Positions 6,581 through 15,461 of a DNA stretch of 41,943 nucleotides are shown here, one piece after another (the first letter of the stretch is position 1; each line of letters begins with the position of its first letter). This stretch comes from Clostridium sp. (lineage in GTDB: Bacteria > Bacillota > Clostridia > Lachnospirales > Lachnospiraceae). The stretch covers positions 1 to 41,943 of the forward strand of contig JAMPFF010000024.1 of assembly GCA_023664605.1 (NCBI GenBank), given 5' to 3'. Below the pieces are notes generated by a model. That model was given only the letters and a program-made list of their open reading frames with translations. It did not search any database and had not been told where the DNA came from. Made by a program: the position numbers and the translations under genes.

Positions 6581-7657
6581 ATGCGGAAAGTAGCATTGAT
6601 AACAGGTATTACGGGGCAGGACGGTTCCTATCTGGCGGAATTTTTATTAGATAAAGGATATGAGGTGCATGGTTTGATTCGCAGGCACAGCATTACCAAT
6701 ACGGCAAGAATAGACCATATTTTGAAATCGGATTATAATAAAATAAAATTTTTCCTGCATTTTGCGGATGTGACGGATTCCAGTAATCTGATGCGTCTGA
6801 TTGCGGAGATTCGACCGACGGAAGTATATAATCTGGCGGCGCAGTCACACGTTGGCGTTTCTTTTGAAGTGCCGGAGTATACGGCGGAGGCGACAGGGGT
6901 AAGCACATTAAAACTTTTGGAGGCGATTCGGGTCAACGGCGGAAACTGCAGATATTATCAGGCATCCACCTCCGAATTATTCGGCGGTATTCCGGAAACG
7001 GCGCCGCAGAGCGAAAAGACGCCTTTTTACCCTAAGAGTCCTTATGGCGCGGCAAAATTATATTCCTACTGGATTACGGTCAATTACAGGGAATCTTATA
7101 ATATGTTCACCTGCAACGGAATTTTATTCAATCATGAATCGCCCAGAAGAGGCGAGAATTTCGTTACCAGAAAAATCACGCTGGCGATTGCCAATATTAT
7201 TGCGGGTAAAAAAGAAAAGCTTTCCCTTGGAAACATGAACGCCAAACGAGACTGGGGATTTGCAGGCGACTATGTACAGGGTATGTGGCTTATGTTACAG
7301 CAGAATAAGCCCGATGATTATGTCCTTGCGACAAATGAAACGCATACGGTCAGGGAATTTGTCGAGGCGGCTTTCGGAGAACTGAACATTCATATCAGGT
7401 GGGAGGGAACCGGCGTGAATGAAAAAGGATATGACGCGGAGACCGGCAGATTGCTGGTAGACGTCAATCCGGAATTTTACCGTCCCGCAGAAGTGGAGTT
7501 TTTGTGGGGAAATTGCGAAAAAGCCGAGAAAGAGTTAGGATGGAAAAGAAACGTCGATTTCAAAGGTCTTGTCGCAATGATGATGGATGCGGATTTGAAA
7601 GAAATTGCGGGAATGAGCTGTAAGGAATATAAGAGTAAGAATAAAAAGAAAAGTTGA
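6581..7657 (+). CDS. gmd: GDP-mannose 4,6-dehydratase
   Basis: A 358-residue NADP-dependent dehydratase that turns GDP-mannose into GDP-4-keto-6-deoxy-mannose, the first committed step to GDP-L-fucose. GITGQDG (9-15) is the cofactor loop and IRRHS (33-37) the GMD-type phosphate-binding segment. Thr130/Glu132 and Tyr155-x3-Lys159 form the catalytic set, and [16 protein letters not shown] is the family hallmark. Length is normal. GGAGG precedes the ATG. The partner genes fcl and manC lie 8-9 kb downstream beyond an accessory islet; the control region is shared with the araC-type gene. Confidence 0.95.
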   Translation: MRKVALITGITGQDGSYLAEFLLDKGYEVHGLIRRHSITNTARIDHILKSDYNKIKFFLHFADVTDSSNLMRLIAEIRPTEVYNLAAQSHVGVSFEVPEYTAEATGVSTLKLLEAIRVNGGNCRYYQASTSELFGGIPETAPQSEKTPFYPKSPYGAAKLYSYWITVNYRESYNMFTCNGILFNHESPRRGENFVTRKITLAIANIIAGKKEKLSLGNMNAKRDWGFAGDYVQGMWLMLQQNKPDDYVLATNETHTVREFVEAAFGELNIHIRWEGTGVNEKGYDAETGRLLVDVNPEFYRPAEVEFLWGNCEKAEKELGWKRNVDFKGLVAMMMDADLKEIAGMSCKEYKSKNKKKS

Positions 7658-7700
7658 AAGAATAAAATCTTTCCAACTGTGAGTTGATGCTGGGAAAGGC

Positions 7701-9476
7701 ATGGTTATTAGTATGCTGTCTGTTATTTTAATATGGCTTTATATGATGGCGACTGCCTTTTTATTGGGATATGGTATTTTGACGTGTCTGGCTCGTATTT
7801 GCCCGTATCGGGTAAAACGGCTGGACAGCTATGTAATGTGCGGGCTTGCGGGCGCGACGGTGTACGCGCAGATTTTTAGCATCTTTGCGCCGGTGGGACT
7901 TTTGGCGAATGGAATTTTACTGTTTTTTTGCCTTGTCATTGCCATAGCCTTTCACAAGAGACTGCGGGAGGATTTGGCGAGGATTTTACCAGGATTTTGG
8001 CTTGTTTTTCTCTGTCTTTTCTTTTTATTTGCCTATGGAACATCAAGAGGCATCATTCATTATGATACCGGTCTGTATCATGCGCAGAGCATCCGCTGGA
8101 TTGAAGAGTATGGAGCCGTAAAAGGACTGGGAAATTTACATTGCCGACTTGCCTATAATAGCGCATCTTTTGCGTTGTCCGCGCTTTACAGCTTTGCTTT
8201 TCTGGGTGGGCGTTCTTATCATGCTGCTGCGGGTTTTTTTGCCTTACTGCTTGCTGTGGTCTGTTCGCGGCTTTTAGGGATTGTGAAAAGAAAATCTCTG
8301 CGGGCGTCCGATTTTGCCAGAGCAGCGGGCATATATTATCTGTTGATTATCTTTGATGAAATGGTATCTCCGGCGTCGGATTATTTTATGGTCTTAACGG
8401 CGTTTTATCTTATCATCCGCTGGATGGATTTATTAGAGGAAAAAGAGCAGGCGGTGTTTCCATACGCGATGTTGTGTGTGCTGGGCGTGTTTTTGCTGAC
8501 GGTGAAATTTTCCGCCGCGCTGATTATATTACTGGTGATAAAACCTGCCGTAACATTATTGCGGGAAAAAAGATGGAAAGAAACCGGCGTATATCTTAGT
8601 CTGGGTATCATAACGGTACTGCCGTTTCTGGTACGAAACGTCCTTTTATCGGGCTGGCTGGTATATCCGTTTACGGGAATTGATTTATTTGCGGTGGACT
8701 GGAAAATCCCTAAAGGTATTGCGGATTATGATGCGAAAGAGATACAGGTCTGGGGCAGGGGATATCATGACGTGACGAAGTTTGATATGCCGATTCGCGA
8801 GTGGCTGCCTGAATGGTTCCGGGGTCTGGATAGTATGGACAAACTTCTGGTTTTGGCGGCGTTAATATCAGTTCTGGTTTTGGCGGTGCGGCTGATTGGT
8901 GTCTTGTGGAAATATTGTCGCAAGCCGGGAGAGATATCTGGGTCGGAGATTGGGATGGAGAATAAGGAAGCGTTGTGGTGGGAGTCTGACATATGGAACC
9001 GGTTATTGCTGGAGAGTGTTGTTTCCGTGTGTTTTCTGTTCTGGCTGTTTTCCTCACCTCTTATTAGATATGGCTGTGTCTATGTATATCTGACGCCGGC
9101 TGTTATCTGGGGGGATATCGTGACGGAATTTTTCCAAGGCAGTGTTTTGCAAAGCGAGACAGGCAGCAGGGAGAAAAGAAAAGGATATCGGCGTTATTTG
9201 GAATATGCGTGCATGATGTGTATCTGCCTTTTCTTTGTTTATAAGGCGGTTATGTTCGGAAAGGAACTGACGGCGGCTTATGTGGATGATTACTGGATTT
9301 GCCAGAAAGATTATGATAATTACGAAACGCAGAGTTATGAAATCGACGGCGCTGTTTTCTATTATCCGGTTACGGACGACCGGACAGGGTATGAAAGTTT
9401 TCCTTCTTCACCGACGCGGGCAAAGATTGGACTGCGGGGCAAGACGATAGGGGATGGGTTTTATTTTTCGGAATGA
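7701..9476 (+). CDS. Large polytopic membrane protein, LIC_10190-like (GT-C-type)
   Basis: A 591-residue protein with many transmembrane segments over about residues 1-490 and a soluble C-terminal tail. The first large loop contains HYDTGLYHAQSIRWIEEYG followed by GLGNLHCRLAYNSASF. I recall this acidic-Asp/His pattern from the LIC_10190 membrane family of polysaccharide loci, and it resembles the catalytic loop of GT-C glycosyltransferases using lipid-linked sugars. The exact activity is not known. It starts 43 bases after gmd, probably co-transcribed. The C-terminal sequence YYPVTDDRTGYESFPSSPT fits the last part of that family. Start choice between ATG 7701 and 7713 is open. Confidence 0.72.
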   Translation: MVISMLSVILIWLYMMATAFLLGYGILTCLARICPYRVKRLDSYVMCGLAGATVYAQIFSIFAPVGLLANGILLFFCLVIAIAFHKRLREDLARILPGFWLVFLCLFFLFAYGTSRGIIHYDTGLYHAQSIRWIEEYGAVKGLGNLHCRLAYNSASFALSALYSFAFLGGRSYHAAAGFFALLLAVVCSRLLGIVKRKSLRASDFARAAGIYYLLIIFDEMVSPASDYFMVLTAFYLIIRWMDLLEEKEQAVFPYAMLCVLGVFLLTVKFSAALIILLVIKPAVTLLREKRWKETGVYLSLGIITVLPFLVRNVLLSGWLVYPFTGIDLFAVDWKIPKGIADYDAKEIQVWGRGYHDVTKFDMPIREWLPEWFRGLDSMDKLLVLAALISVLVLAVRLIGVLWKYCRKPGEISGSEIGMENKEALWWESDIWNRLLLESVVSVCFLFWLFSSPLIRYGCVYVYLTPAVIWGDIVTEFFQGSVLQSETGSREKRKGYRRYLEYACMMCICLFFVYKAVMFGKELTAAYVDDYWICQKDYDNYETQSYEIDGAVFYYPVTDDRTGYESFPSSPTRAKIGLRGKTIGDGFYFSE

Positions 9477-9500
9477 GGTAAATTATTTAAGGAGATAAGA

Positions 9501-10502
9501 ATGGAAGAGCAATATGGACAAATTTTAATATATCAGACGGAAGATGGAGAAACCAGTATAGATGTTAAAATGCAGGATGAAACAGTTTGGCTTACACAGC
9601 AGCAACTTGCGGATTTGTATTGTTCTAGTAAATCTAATGTCAGTGAGCATATTAAGCATATTTTTGAAGAGGGTGAACTTGAGGAAACAGCAGTTGTTCG
9701 GAAATTCCGAACAACTGCTTCTGATGGCAAAAAATATAATATGACTTACTATAATTTGGATATGATTATTTCGTTAGGCTATAGAATCAAATCGACTATT
9801 GCAACAAAATTTAGACAATGGGCAACTGAGCGTTTAAAAGAGTATATGATAAAAGGGTTTACTATGGATGATGAGCGTTTAAAAGGTAGTGGCGGCGGTA
9901 ATTACTGGAAAGAATTGCTTGACCGTATTAGAGATATCCGTTCGTCAGAGAAAGTATTGTATCGTCAGGTTTTAGATTTATATGCAACGAGTGTGGATTA
10001 TGATCCACATAGTGAACAATCCATTTTATTTTTTAAGATTATACAAAATAAATTGCACTATGCGGCGCATGGTCATACCGCTGCTGAAGTAATATATGCG
10101 CGTGCGGATGCAGAGAAACCTTTTATGGGATTGACATCATTTACAGGAGAATTACCGGCACTTAAAGATATTGGGGTTGCAAAGAATTATTTAAATGAAG
10201 AAGAATTAAAAATATTAAATAATCTTGTATCCGGTTATTTTGATTTGGCAGAAATTAATGCTATTGAACACAAACCAATGTATATGAGCGATTATGTAGA
10301 ACAGCTAGATACTATTCTTTCATCAGGCAATAGAAAACTGTTGGTTGGATTTGGCAAAATCAGTCATGATGAAGCGATGAAAAAAGCGAAAGAAGAATAT
10401 AAAAAGTATCAAACAATTACGTTATCACCAGTGGAACAGGCATATATGGAAACGATTAAGGGAGTTGATAAATCTGCAAAAAAAGGTGTTCGGAATAAGT
10501 AA
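9501..10502 (+). CDS. RhuM-family (virulence RhuM/COG3943-type) protein
   Basis: A 333-residue soluble protein. The N-terminal third (about 20-120) has the recognisable VWLTQQQLADLYCSSKSNVSEHIKHIF helix-turn-helix-like module and the FRTTASDGKKYNMTYYNLDMIISLGYR segment shared by RhuM-type and phage antirepressor-like proteins. The C-terminal part includes HGHTAAEVIYARADAEKPFMGLTSF, also typical of the family. Function is unknown; related proteins occur with mobile elements and restriction/toxin modules. The start has AAGGAG at 7 bases. It opens the accessory islet 24 bases after the LIC_10190-like gene, and its AT-richer codon use differs from the polysaccharide genes. Confidence 0.85.
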   Translation: MEEQYGQILIYQTEDGETSIDVKMQDETVWLTQQQLADLYCSSKSNVSEHIKHIFEEGELEETAVVRKFRTTASDGKKYNMTYYNLDMIISLGYRIKSTIATKFRQWATERLKEYMIKGFTMDDERLKGSGGGNYWKELLDRIRDIRSSEKVLYRQVLDLYATSVDYDPHSEQSILFFKIIQNKLHYAAHGHTAAEVIYARADAEKPFMGLTSFTGELPALKDIGVAKNYLNEEELKILNNLVSGYFDLAEINAIEHKPMYMSDYVEQLDTILSSGNRKLLVGFGKISHDEAMKKAKEEYKKYQTITLSPVEQAYMETIKGVDKSAKKGVRNK

Positions 10503-10546
10503 AGGAAATTTTGTATGGATAAGAAAATTAAGAAAGAGGAAAGACA

Positions 10547-11029
10547 ATGCAGATAAGGCAATATAAAGAAAGCGATATTGATTCCATGATTACAATTTGG
10601 AATGAAGTTGTGGAGGAGGGGATTGCATTTCCGCAGGAGAATTTTCTGAATGCTGCTTCCGGGAAAGCCTTTTTTGCAGAGCAGACATATAGTGCGGTGG
10701 CGGAAGATGAAAGCGGAAAGGTTCTAGGACTTTATATTTTACATCCCAATAATGTCGGTCGGTGCGGTCATATCTGCAATGCCAGCTACGCCGTACGCGG
10801 TGACAGCCGTGGGCTTCATATCGGAGAAAAGCTTGTTATAGATTGCTTAAAACAGGGAAAACTGCATGGATTTAAAGTATTACAGTTTAATGCCGTAGTG
10901 GAATCCAATATTCATGCAAGGCATTTGTATGAAAGACTTGGATTTATTCAACTGGGTACAATCCCTCAGGGGTTTCGTATGAAAGACGGGCATTATGAAA
11001 ATATTTGTCCGTATTATCATGAATTGTAG
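10547..11029 (+). CDS. GNAT-family N-acetyltransferase
   Basis: A 160-residue single-domain acetyltransferase. A central beta region with NASYAVRGDSRGLHIGEKLVIDCLKQG carries the acetyl-CoA loop (GDSRGLHIG in place of the usual Q/RxxGxG/A), followed by HARHLYERLGFIQLGTIP, the typical N-H-x-A-x-x-L-Y-E-x-L-G-F end. The overall pattern is nearest to phosphinothricin/amino-acid acetyltransferase-like GNATs, but the substrate is unknown. A GAGGAAAG site precedes the ATG. The next gene starts 10 bases after its stop. Confidence 0.85.
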   Translation: MQIRQYKESDIDSMITIWNEVVEEGIAFPQENFLNAASGKAFFAEQTYSAVAEDESGKVLGLYILHPNNVGRCGHICNASYAVRGDSRGLHIGEKLVIDCLKQGKLHGFKVLQFNAVVESNIHARHLYERLGFIQLGTIPQGFRMKDGHYENICPYYHEL

Positions 11030-11039
11030 GGCGCGGGAT

Positions 11040-11729
11040 ATGTTTGATGAAATTTTTATGAGAAAAAAGCTGGTTCCAGAAAAGCTGACTGCTTATGGTT
11101 TTGAAAATAGAGGCGATTACTATCAATATATTACTGAGATAAAAAACGGAGAGTTCGTACTGACCGTTCAAATTGATGGGAATGGAATGGTTGATACCAA
11201 TTTGAGAGAGAAAGAAGGCGGGGAACTTTATGTTCTTTATAAAACGAACGCCACGGGAGCCTATATCGGTGAAGTTAGAACCGCCATTGAACAGGTGCTT
11301 CAGGATGTTGTAAAAAATTGTTATATAGAAGAAATATTTAAAACCAGGCAGGCGCAGATGGCGATTCAGTTTGTAAAAGAAACTTACGGGGATGAAATGG
11401 AATTTCTTTGGAAAAAGTTCCCTGATAATGCGGTCTGGCGCAGAAAAGATAACCAAAAGTGGTATGGTGTAATTTTGACCGTTATAGGAAATAAAATTGG
11501 TCTTGATACAGATAAGGTGGTGGAAATCGTAGACCTTAGGATGGATTCGTCCAAGGCAGAGGAGATTTTATCCAAGCAACATTATTATCCGGGCTGGCAC
11601 ATGAACAAGAAAAGCTGGTATACCATAGTATTGGACGGCGGTATTTCAGATGAGGAATTAAAGGCAAGGATTGAGGAAAGCTATCGACTGGCGATGGAAA
11701 AGAAGAGCCGGACGAAGAAAACGGATTGA
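11040..11729 (+). CDS. MmcQ/YjbR-like (DUF419) protein with an N-terminal extension
   Basis: A 229-residue protein. The C-terminal half (about 120-222) matches the YjbR fold: LWKKFPDNAVWRRKDNQKW, a VVEIVDLR strand and YYPGWHMNKKSWYTIVLDG, with the helix ISDEELKARIEESYRLA. YjbR proteins have a DNA-binding-like fold but no established function. The N-terminal ~100 residues form an extra domain often seen in Firmicute members. The start is not certain: the frame is open further upstream into the GNAT gene, and I favour the ATG at 11040, just after that gene's stop, with a poor GCGGG-type site, suggesting coupled translation. Confidence 0.8.
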   Translation: MFDEIFMRKKLVPEKLTAYGFENRGDYYQYITEIKNGEFVLTVQIDGNGMVDTNLREKEGGELYVLYKTNATGAYIGEVRTAIEQVLQDVVKNCYIEEIFKTRQAQMAIQFVKETYGDEMEFLWKKFPDNAVWRRKDNQKWYGVILTVIGNKIGLDTDKVVEIVDLRMDSSKAEEILSKQHYYPGWHMNKKSWYTIVLDGGISDEELKARIEESYRLAMEKKSRTKKTD

Positions 11730-11753
11730 TTATGATTGACAGGGGGATATCAT

Positions 11754-12167
11754 ATGTGGTTTCTATTTGCAGTATTATCCGCAGTATTTGCGGCGCTTAC
11801 GTCCATATTGGCAAAAGTCGGTATAGATGGGGTAAATTCCAACCTCGCGACGGCGATAAGGACGGTGGTTGTGGTCTTTATGGCATGGGGGATGGTTTTT
11901 CTGACTCATGCGCAAAAGGGATTACAGGAAATCAGTAAAAAAAGCTGGATTTTTTTGATATTGTCGGGTATCGCAACAGGCGCGTCATGGCTGTGTTATT
12001 ATAAGGCATTGGAAACGGGGGATGTGTCCAAAGTTGTGCCAATCGATAAGTTGAGCGTTGTTTTAACGTTGGTGCTGGCGTTTGTATTTTTACATGAAGA
12101 ATTTACATTTAAATCAGTTCTTGGCTGTGTACTGATTGGCGCGGGAAGTTTGGTTATGGTTTTGTGA
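11754..12167 (+). CDS. EamA-type transporter, single repeat (half-size)
   Basis: A 137-residue integral membrane protein with about four to five hydrophobic helices. It carries the EamA-domain end pattern: ATGASWLCYYKALETGDVSKVVPIDKLSVVLTLVLAFVFLHEEFTFKSVLGCVLIGAGS. Full-length EamA/DMT exporters contain two such repeats (about 300 residues). This single repeat is like the short DMT proteins that work as dimers. The substrate is unknown. The ATG at 11754 has GGGGG 7 bases upstream; an upstream TTG is less likely. Confidence 0.82.
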   Translation: MWFLFAVLSAVFAALTSILAKVGIDGVNSNLATAIRTVVVVFMAWGMVFLTHAQKGLQEISKKSWIFLILSGIATGASWLCYYKALETGDVSKVVPIDKLSVVLTLVLAFVFLHEEFTFKSVLGCVLIGAGSLVMVL

Positions 12168-12219
12168 TAAAAAAGCCTGTATATGAGCGGGCGGATGATA
12201 AATAGAATGAGGAGAAAAA

Positions 12220-12774
12220 ATGGAAAGAATAATAAAAGCTATGGAAAGCAAATACCTTATTCCCGCGCTGGAACTGGTGGAGGATGTTTTTACAAAATAT
12301 GACAGCCCCGAAGAGGGTAAGACCGTCCGGACACTTGTGGAAGAGATAAGAAGAAAAAAGTACTACATTCCCGAACTGGAATTTATTATGGTAAATGAAT
12401 TGGACGAGATTATCGGGTACGCGATGTTTTCAAGATTTCATATTGAGGGTAAATATGAAGAGGAACTGCTGATACTCACCCCCGTTGCTGTCAAAACGGA
12501 ATTACAAAGGATGCACATCTCAAAGGAACTATTGGAGTTTGGATTTGTAAAGGCAAAAGAACTGGGATTTAAAGCAGTACTTGTGGAGGGCAATCCGAAA
12601 AATTACAATCCGCGAGGTTTTCGTTCAAGTTATCGATATGGGATAGAAGCAGGACCAAATATAAAACTGCCGCATCCGGATTGTTTGATGGTAAAAGAGC
12701 TGGAAGAGGGAGCGTTGGAGAATATGAAAGGTTTGGTTGATTATTCGTTTTATGAGGCGCTTCATGAGGGGTAA
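12220..12774 (+). CDS. GNAT-family N-acetyltransferase
   Basis: A 184-residue protein with a GNAT fold. It has EFIMVNELDEIIGYAMFSRFHI (strand pair), LLILTPVAVKTELQRMHISKELLEFGFVKAKELGFKAVLVEGNPKNYNPRGF, the last part being the typical V-E-G-x-P-x-Y-Y-x-x-x-G-F end of predicted N-acetyltransferases. The acetyl-CoA loop (TELQRMHIS) is changed from the usual QxxGxG, so activity is not certain. Substrate unknown. GAGGAG precedes the ATG. It lies between the EamA gene and the MntA/HepT pair. Confidence 0.8.
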   Translation: MERIIKAMESKYLIPALELVEDVFTKYDSPEEGKTVRTLVEEIRRKKYYIPELEFIMVNELDEIIGYAMFSRFHIEGKYEEELLILTPVAVKTELQRMHISKELLEFGFVKAKELGFKAVLVEGNPKNYNPRGFRSSYRYGIEAGPNIKLPHPDCLMVKELEEGALENMKGLVDYSFYEALHEG

Positions 12775-12803
12775 TTTAGAAAAAAGAGAAAAGGGGAATA
12801 GAG

Positions 12804-13085
12804 ATGACAAACGATATTATAAGAGAAAAAGTATTATTAATTGTAGATGAATATCCGGTAAAAAGAATTGTTCTTTTTGGTTCACGGGCGGAAGAAACAA
12901 ATCATGAAAATAGTGACGTGGATTTAATAATGGAGTTTTTAGAGCCGATTTCACTTTTTATGTTATCTGAGATAAAACTGCGGTTAGAGGAAATTTTGGG
13001 CTTAGAAGTGGATATTGTGCATGGTCCGATAAGAAGCGGAGATTTAATTAAAGTAGGGAAGGAGATAGAATTATATGTTGCATAG
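12804..13085 (+). CDS. mntA: MntA-type minimal nucleotidyltransferase (antitoxin)
   Basis: A 93-residue minimal nucleotidyltransferase. The active-site pattern is complete: Gly26-Ser27, ten residues, then Asp38-Val-Asp40 (GSx10DxD). In the HEPN/MNT toxin-antitoxin family this protein adds AMP units to a tyrosine of the HEPN partner and so silences it. It overlaps the next gene by 11 bases, the usual arrangement of this pair. The order here is antitoxin first. A GGGGAATAGAG-type site precedes the ATG. The name is given by family and context. Confidence 0.88.
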   Translation: MTNDIIREKVLLIVDEYPVKRIVLFGSRAEETNHENSDVDLIMEFLEPISLFMLSEIKLRLEEILGLEVDIVHGPIRSGDLIKVGKEIELYVA

Positions 13086-13407
13086 AGATATGATTATCAT
13101 ACAAAAGATATTATCTGAGATTGATATTGGGATGAATATGATGGGAGAAGAAAATTTAGAGGATTTTTTATCTGATGAGAAATTGAAACGTGCAATTAGT
13201 ATGACGGTTCTAAATATAGGAGAATTAGTAAAAAATATTACGGAGGAAACTCGGAAAGAATACTCGCAAATACCGTGGAAAGCTATTGCAGGCATGAGAG
13301 ATATTACTGCGCATAAATACCAGACATTGAGAATGGAGGATGTATATTATACGGTACAAAAAGACTTTCCTTTTTTGAAGGAGCAATTAAATAAATGTTT
13401 AAGATAG
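13075..13407 (+). CDS. hepT: HepT-type HEPN ribonuclease toxin (DUF86)
   Basis: A 110-residue all-helical HEPN protein of the DUF86 family. It has the R-x4-H-x-Y motif: Arg75, His80 and Tyr82 within [12 protein letters not shown]. Arg and His form the RNase site and the Tyr is the residue that the MNT partner AMPylates in studied systems. The key residues are intact, so an active toxin is expected. A GGAGATAG site inside the mntA gene precedes the ATG. Its last 13 bases overlap the following VOC gene, so the pair sits tightly inside the islet transcript. Confidence 0.9.
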   Translation: MLHRDMIIIQKILSEIDIGMNMMGEENLEDFLSDEKLKRAISMTVLNIGELVKNITEETRKEYSQIPWKAIAGMRDITAHKYQTLRMEDVYYTVQKDFPFLKEQLNKCLR

Positions 13408-13781
13408 AGCATATCGCAATGTATGTAAAAGACCTTGAAAGTACAAAAAATTTTTTTGAAAAGTATTTCGGTGCGGTATCAAACGACGGTTATCATAATA
13501 GAAAGACAGATTTTCGCTCTTATTTTCTGACATTTAGCGATGGGGCGAGGCTGGAAATCATGAGCAGACCTGCAATGATGGATGCCGGAAAAGACTTACA
13601 GAGAACGGGATATATTCACATCGCATTTTCCGTAGGCAGCAAAGAGAAAGTTGACGAACTGACAGAACGGCTGCGAAAAGATGGTTATGAAGTGATAAGC
13701 GGTCCCAGAATTACCGGTGATGGTTATTATGAAAGTTGTATCGTAGGAATAGAGGGAAACCAGATTGAAATTACTGTTTGA
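13395..13781 (+). CDS. VOC-superfamily (glyoxalase-like) protein
   Basis: A 128-residue protein with two beta-alpha-beta-beta-beta modules of the vicinal oxygen chelate fold. [23 protein letters not shown] opens the first and [55 protein letters not shown] forms the second. Candidate metal ligands are His6 in the first module, Glu53 (ARLEIM) and His75 (YIHIAF); the last Glu (IEITV) completes the set seen in active members. The substrate is unknown; homologues include glyoxalase I-like and resistance proteins. The start lies inside hepT, with AAGGAG about 11 bases upstream. Confidence 0.88.
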   Translation: MFKIEHIAMYVKDLESTKNFFEKYFGAVSNDGYHNRKTDFRSYFLTFSDGARLEIMSRPAMMDAGKDLQRTGYIHIAFSVGSKEKVDELTERLRKDGYEVISGPRITGDGYYESCIVGIEGNQIEITV

Positions 13782-13847
13782 GTTTGAGGAAACTTGTAAA
13801 AATATACAGTCGATGTAACGGTCTGGATGTTAGAGGAGATAAAAAAT

Positions 13848-14345
13848 ATGACCGTAAATGAAAAAATGGCTCTAGTCATTAATCTGGCTGAAAAAGCATT
13901 AGAAAAAAATGAATTGCCCATAGCATGTATTATATTTTATAATGACACGATAATAGCCCAGAGTCATGCGTCAGAAATAGAAGATAAAAGATTATTGGTT
14001 CATGCAGAATTAAAAGCGTTGATGGAACTGGATAAGAAAAGAATAAGCGCAAAAGAAAAAAGACAGATGGAGTTGTATACAAATTTAGAACCTTGCATGA
14101 TGTGTTTAGGAGCGGCAATATCAACATTTGTGGGGAAAGTGTATTATTCGCTTGACGCGCATTCTGACGGTGCAGCTAAATGGGCTAAGGAGACTTGGGA
14201 TGCATACCATATAAAATCATCTTTTTGTATTCCCACCATTACGTCAGGAATTTTAGAAATGGAAAGTAAGGAATTGTTTCGGAAATATATAGATATTCAT
14301 AGAGATGGTCCAATGGTAGAATGGGTGAAAACTATTATTTATTAA
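13848..14345 (+). CDS. Zinc-dependent CMP/dCMP-type deaminase
   Basis: A 165-residue deaminase. His52-Ala-Glu54 and Pro82-Cys83-x2-Cys86 (HAE...PCMMC) form the zinc and proton-shuttle site of the cytidine/deoxycytidylate/tRNA-adenosine deaminase fold. The order of elements and the NELPIACIIFYNDTIIAQSH beginning are like TadA/guanine deaminase-type members, but the C-terminal region differs, so the substrate is open. The ATG at 13848 has GAGGAG about 9 bases upstream and is preferred over the ATG at 13827. It forms part of the islet and is not linked to the polysaccharide pathway. Confidence 0.85.
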   Translation: MTVNEKMALVINLAEKALEKNELPIACIIFYNDTIIAQSHASEIEDKRLLVHAELKALMELDKKRISAKEKRQMELYTNLEPCMMCLGAAISTFVGKVYYSLDAHSDGAAKWAKETWDAYHIKSSFCIPTITSGILEMESKELFRKYIDIHRDGPMVEWVKTIIY

Positions 14346-14378
14346 CGGTCGGATATCAAATCAAAAGGAGGAGAGAAA

Positions 14379-14888
14379 GTGATTTGCAAAATAAGAAAAT
14401 GGGAATTATCAGACGCGAAAGAATTAGCGGCAGCGCTTTCCAATAAAAAAGTACAGGATAATTTAAGGGACGGTTTACCGTATCCTTATAGCGAACAGGA
14501 CGGAAAATACTATATTTCAGCGATGCTTTCTGCAAATGAAAATGATACGTTTGCTTTCGCTATTACGGCAGATGATAAAGTGGTTGGAAGCATTGGGGTT
14601 TTTCGTCAGGAGAATATACATAAGCAGACTGCCGAGTTGGGATATTATATCGCGGAAGAATATTGGGGCAGAGGCATTATGACTGAAGCGGTAAAACAAA
14701 TCTGCGCGTATGTTTTTGACAAGAGCGATATTATCCGTATTTATGCAGAGCCGTTCGCATACAATGACGCATCTTGCAGAGTGCTTGAGAAAGCGGGTTT
14801 TCAATATGAAGGAACTTTGAGAAGCAATGCGGTAAAAAACGACAGGGTTGTCGATATGAAGATGTACGCATTGGTGAGGGAAGTATAA
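14379..14888 (+). CDS. GNAT-family N-acetyltransferase (RimJ/RimL-like)
   Basis: A 169-residue acetyltransferase of the RimJ/RimL-like group (Acetyltransf_3). The ELGYYIAEEYWGRGIMTEAVKQICAYVF segment is the conserved acetyl-CoA loop with W-G-x-G-I-x-T-E-A, and NDASCRVLEKAGFQYEGTLRSN is the usual N-x-A-S-x-R-V-L-E-K-x-G-F end. It starts with GTG, with an excellent AAGGAGGAG site about 8 bases upstream. Members acetylate ribosomal protein N termini, aminoglycosides or small amines; the substrate here is unknown. It is 22 kb from the pse genes and does not look like PseH. Confidence 0.88.
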   Translation: MICKIRKWELSDAKELAAALSNKKVQDNLRDGLPYPYSEQDGKYYISAMLSANENDTFAFAITADDKVVGSIGVFRQENIHKQTAELGYYIAEEYWGRGIMTEAVKQICAYVFDKSDIIRIYAEPFAYNDASCRVLEKAGFQYEGTLRSNAVKNDRVVDMKMYALVREV

Positions 14889-15039
14889 TTTTTATTGCCC
14901 GCTGTGCGTTTAAAAGCTGGTTTTGATGATTGGGATGATAATTGCGTATTTTAGGATTGAAATAAAATATAGGAAATAGACAACTTTAATTTTACAAAAA
15001 AGGCATATAAGTAAAAGACAAATATGTGAGGGGATTAAA

Positions 15040-15447
15040 ATGTATCGTCATATTGTGCAGTATTATGAAACAGATAAAATGGGAATTACGCATCACTCAA
15101 ACTATATTCGTTGGATGGAAGAGGCACGCATAGATTTTTTATCGCAAATCGGATGGAATTATGCAAAACTGGAAGAAGAGGGCATTATTTCCCCTGTGGT
15201 TGCGGTTGAGTGTAAATATATGCAGCCGACAACATTTTCGGATGTAGTTGATATAGAAGTGATGGTTAGGGAATTTAAGGGAGTGAAATTGAAGTTAAAG
15301 TACATCATGAAAAATGATAAAGGTAATATCGTGTGTGAAGCCTTTTCAGAGCATTGTTTTTTGGATGAGAAAGGGGTTCCTATAAGACTGAATAAGCAAT
15401 ATCCACTTTTTTATAATGCGCTTATGGAAAATCTGGTAAAGGAATAA
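15040..15447 (+). CDS. Acyl-CoA thioesterase, hotdog fold (YbgC-like)
   Basis: A 135-residue 4HBT-family thioesterase. YETDKMGITHHSNYIRWMEEARIDFL carries the conserved Tyr/Asp-x4-H-x-N-Y-x-R-x-x-E pattern of the YbgC/4-hydroxybenzoyl-CoA thioesterase group; Asp13 and the following His/Asn/Glu line the active site. It hydrolyses an acyl-CoA thioester; chain length and substrate are unknown. GAGGGG precedes the ATG. It is the last gene of the islet, and a palindrome lies between it and fcl. Confidence 0.88.
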   Translation: MYRHIVQYYETDKMGITHHSNYIRWMEEARIDFLSQIGWNYAKLEEEGIISPVVAVECKYMQPTTFSDVVDIEVMVREFKGVKLKLKYIMKNDKGNIVCEAFSEHCFLDEKGVPIRLNKQYPLFYNALMENLVKE

Positions 15448-15449
15448 AT

Positions 15450-15461
15450 GCATACGTATGC
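15450..15461. repeat. Perfect 12-bp palindrome upstream of fcl
   Basis: GCATACGTATGC sits 47-58 bases before the fcl start and 3 bases after the thioesterase stop. It has no T run, so it looks more like a protein-binding dyad than a terminator. Confidence 0.35.

Noticed and set aside
14379-14888. This GNAT as the missing PseH
   Set aside because: It has RimJ/RimL-type motifs, lies 16 kb from pseB in an unrelated islet and shows no Pse-specific features visible to me.
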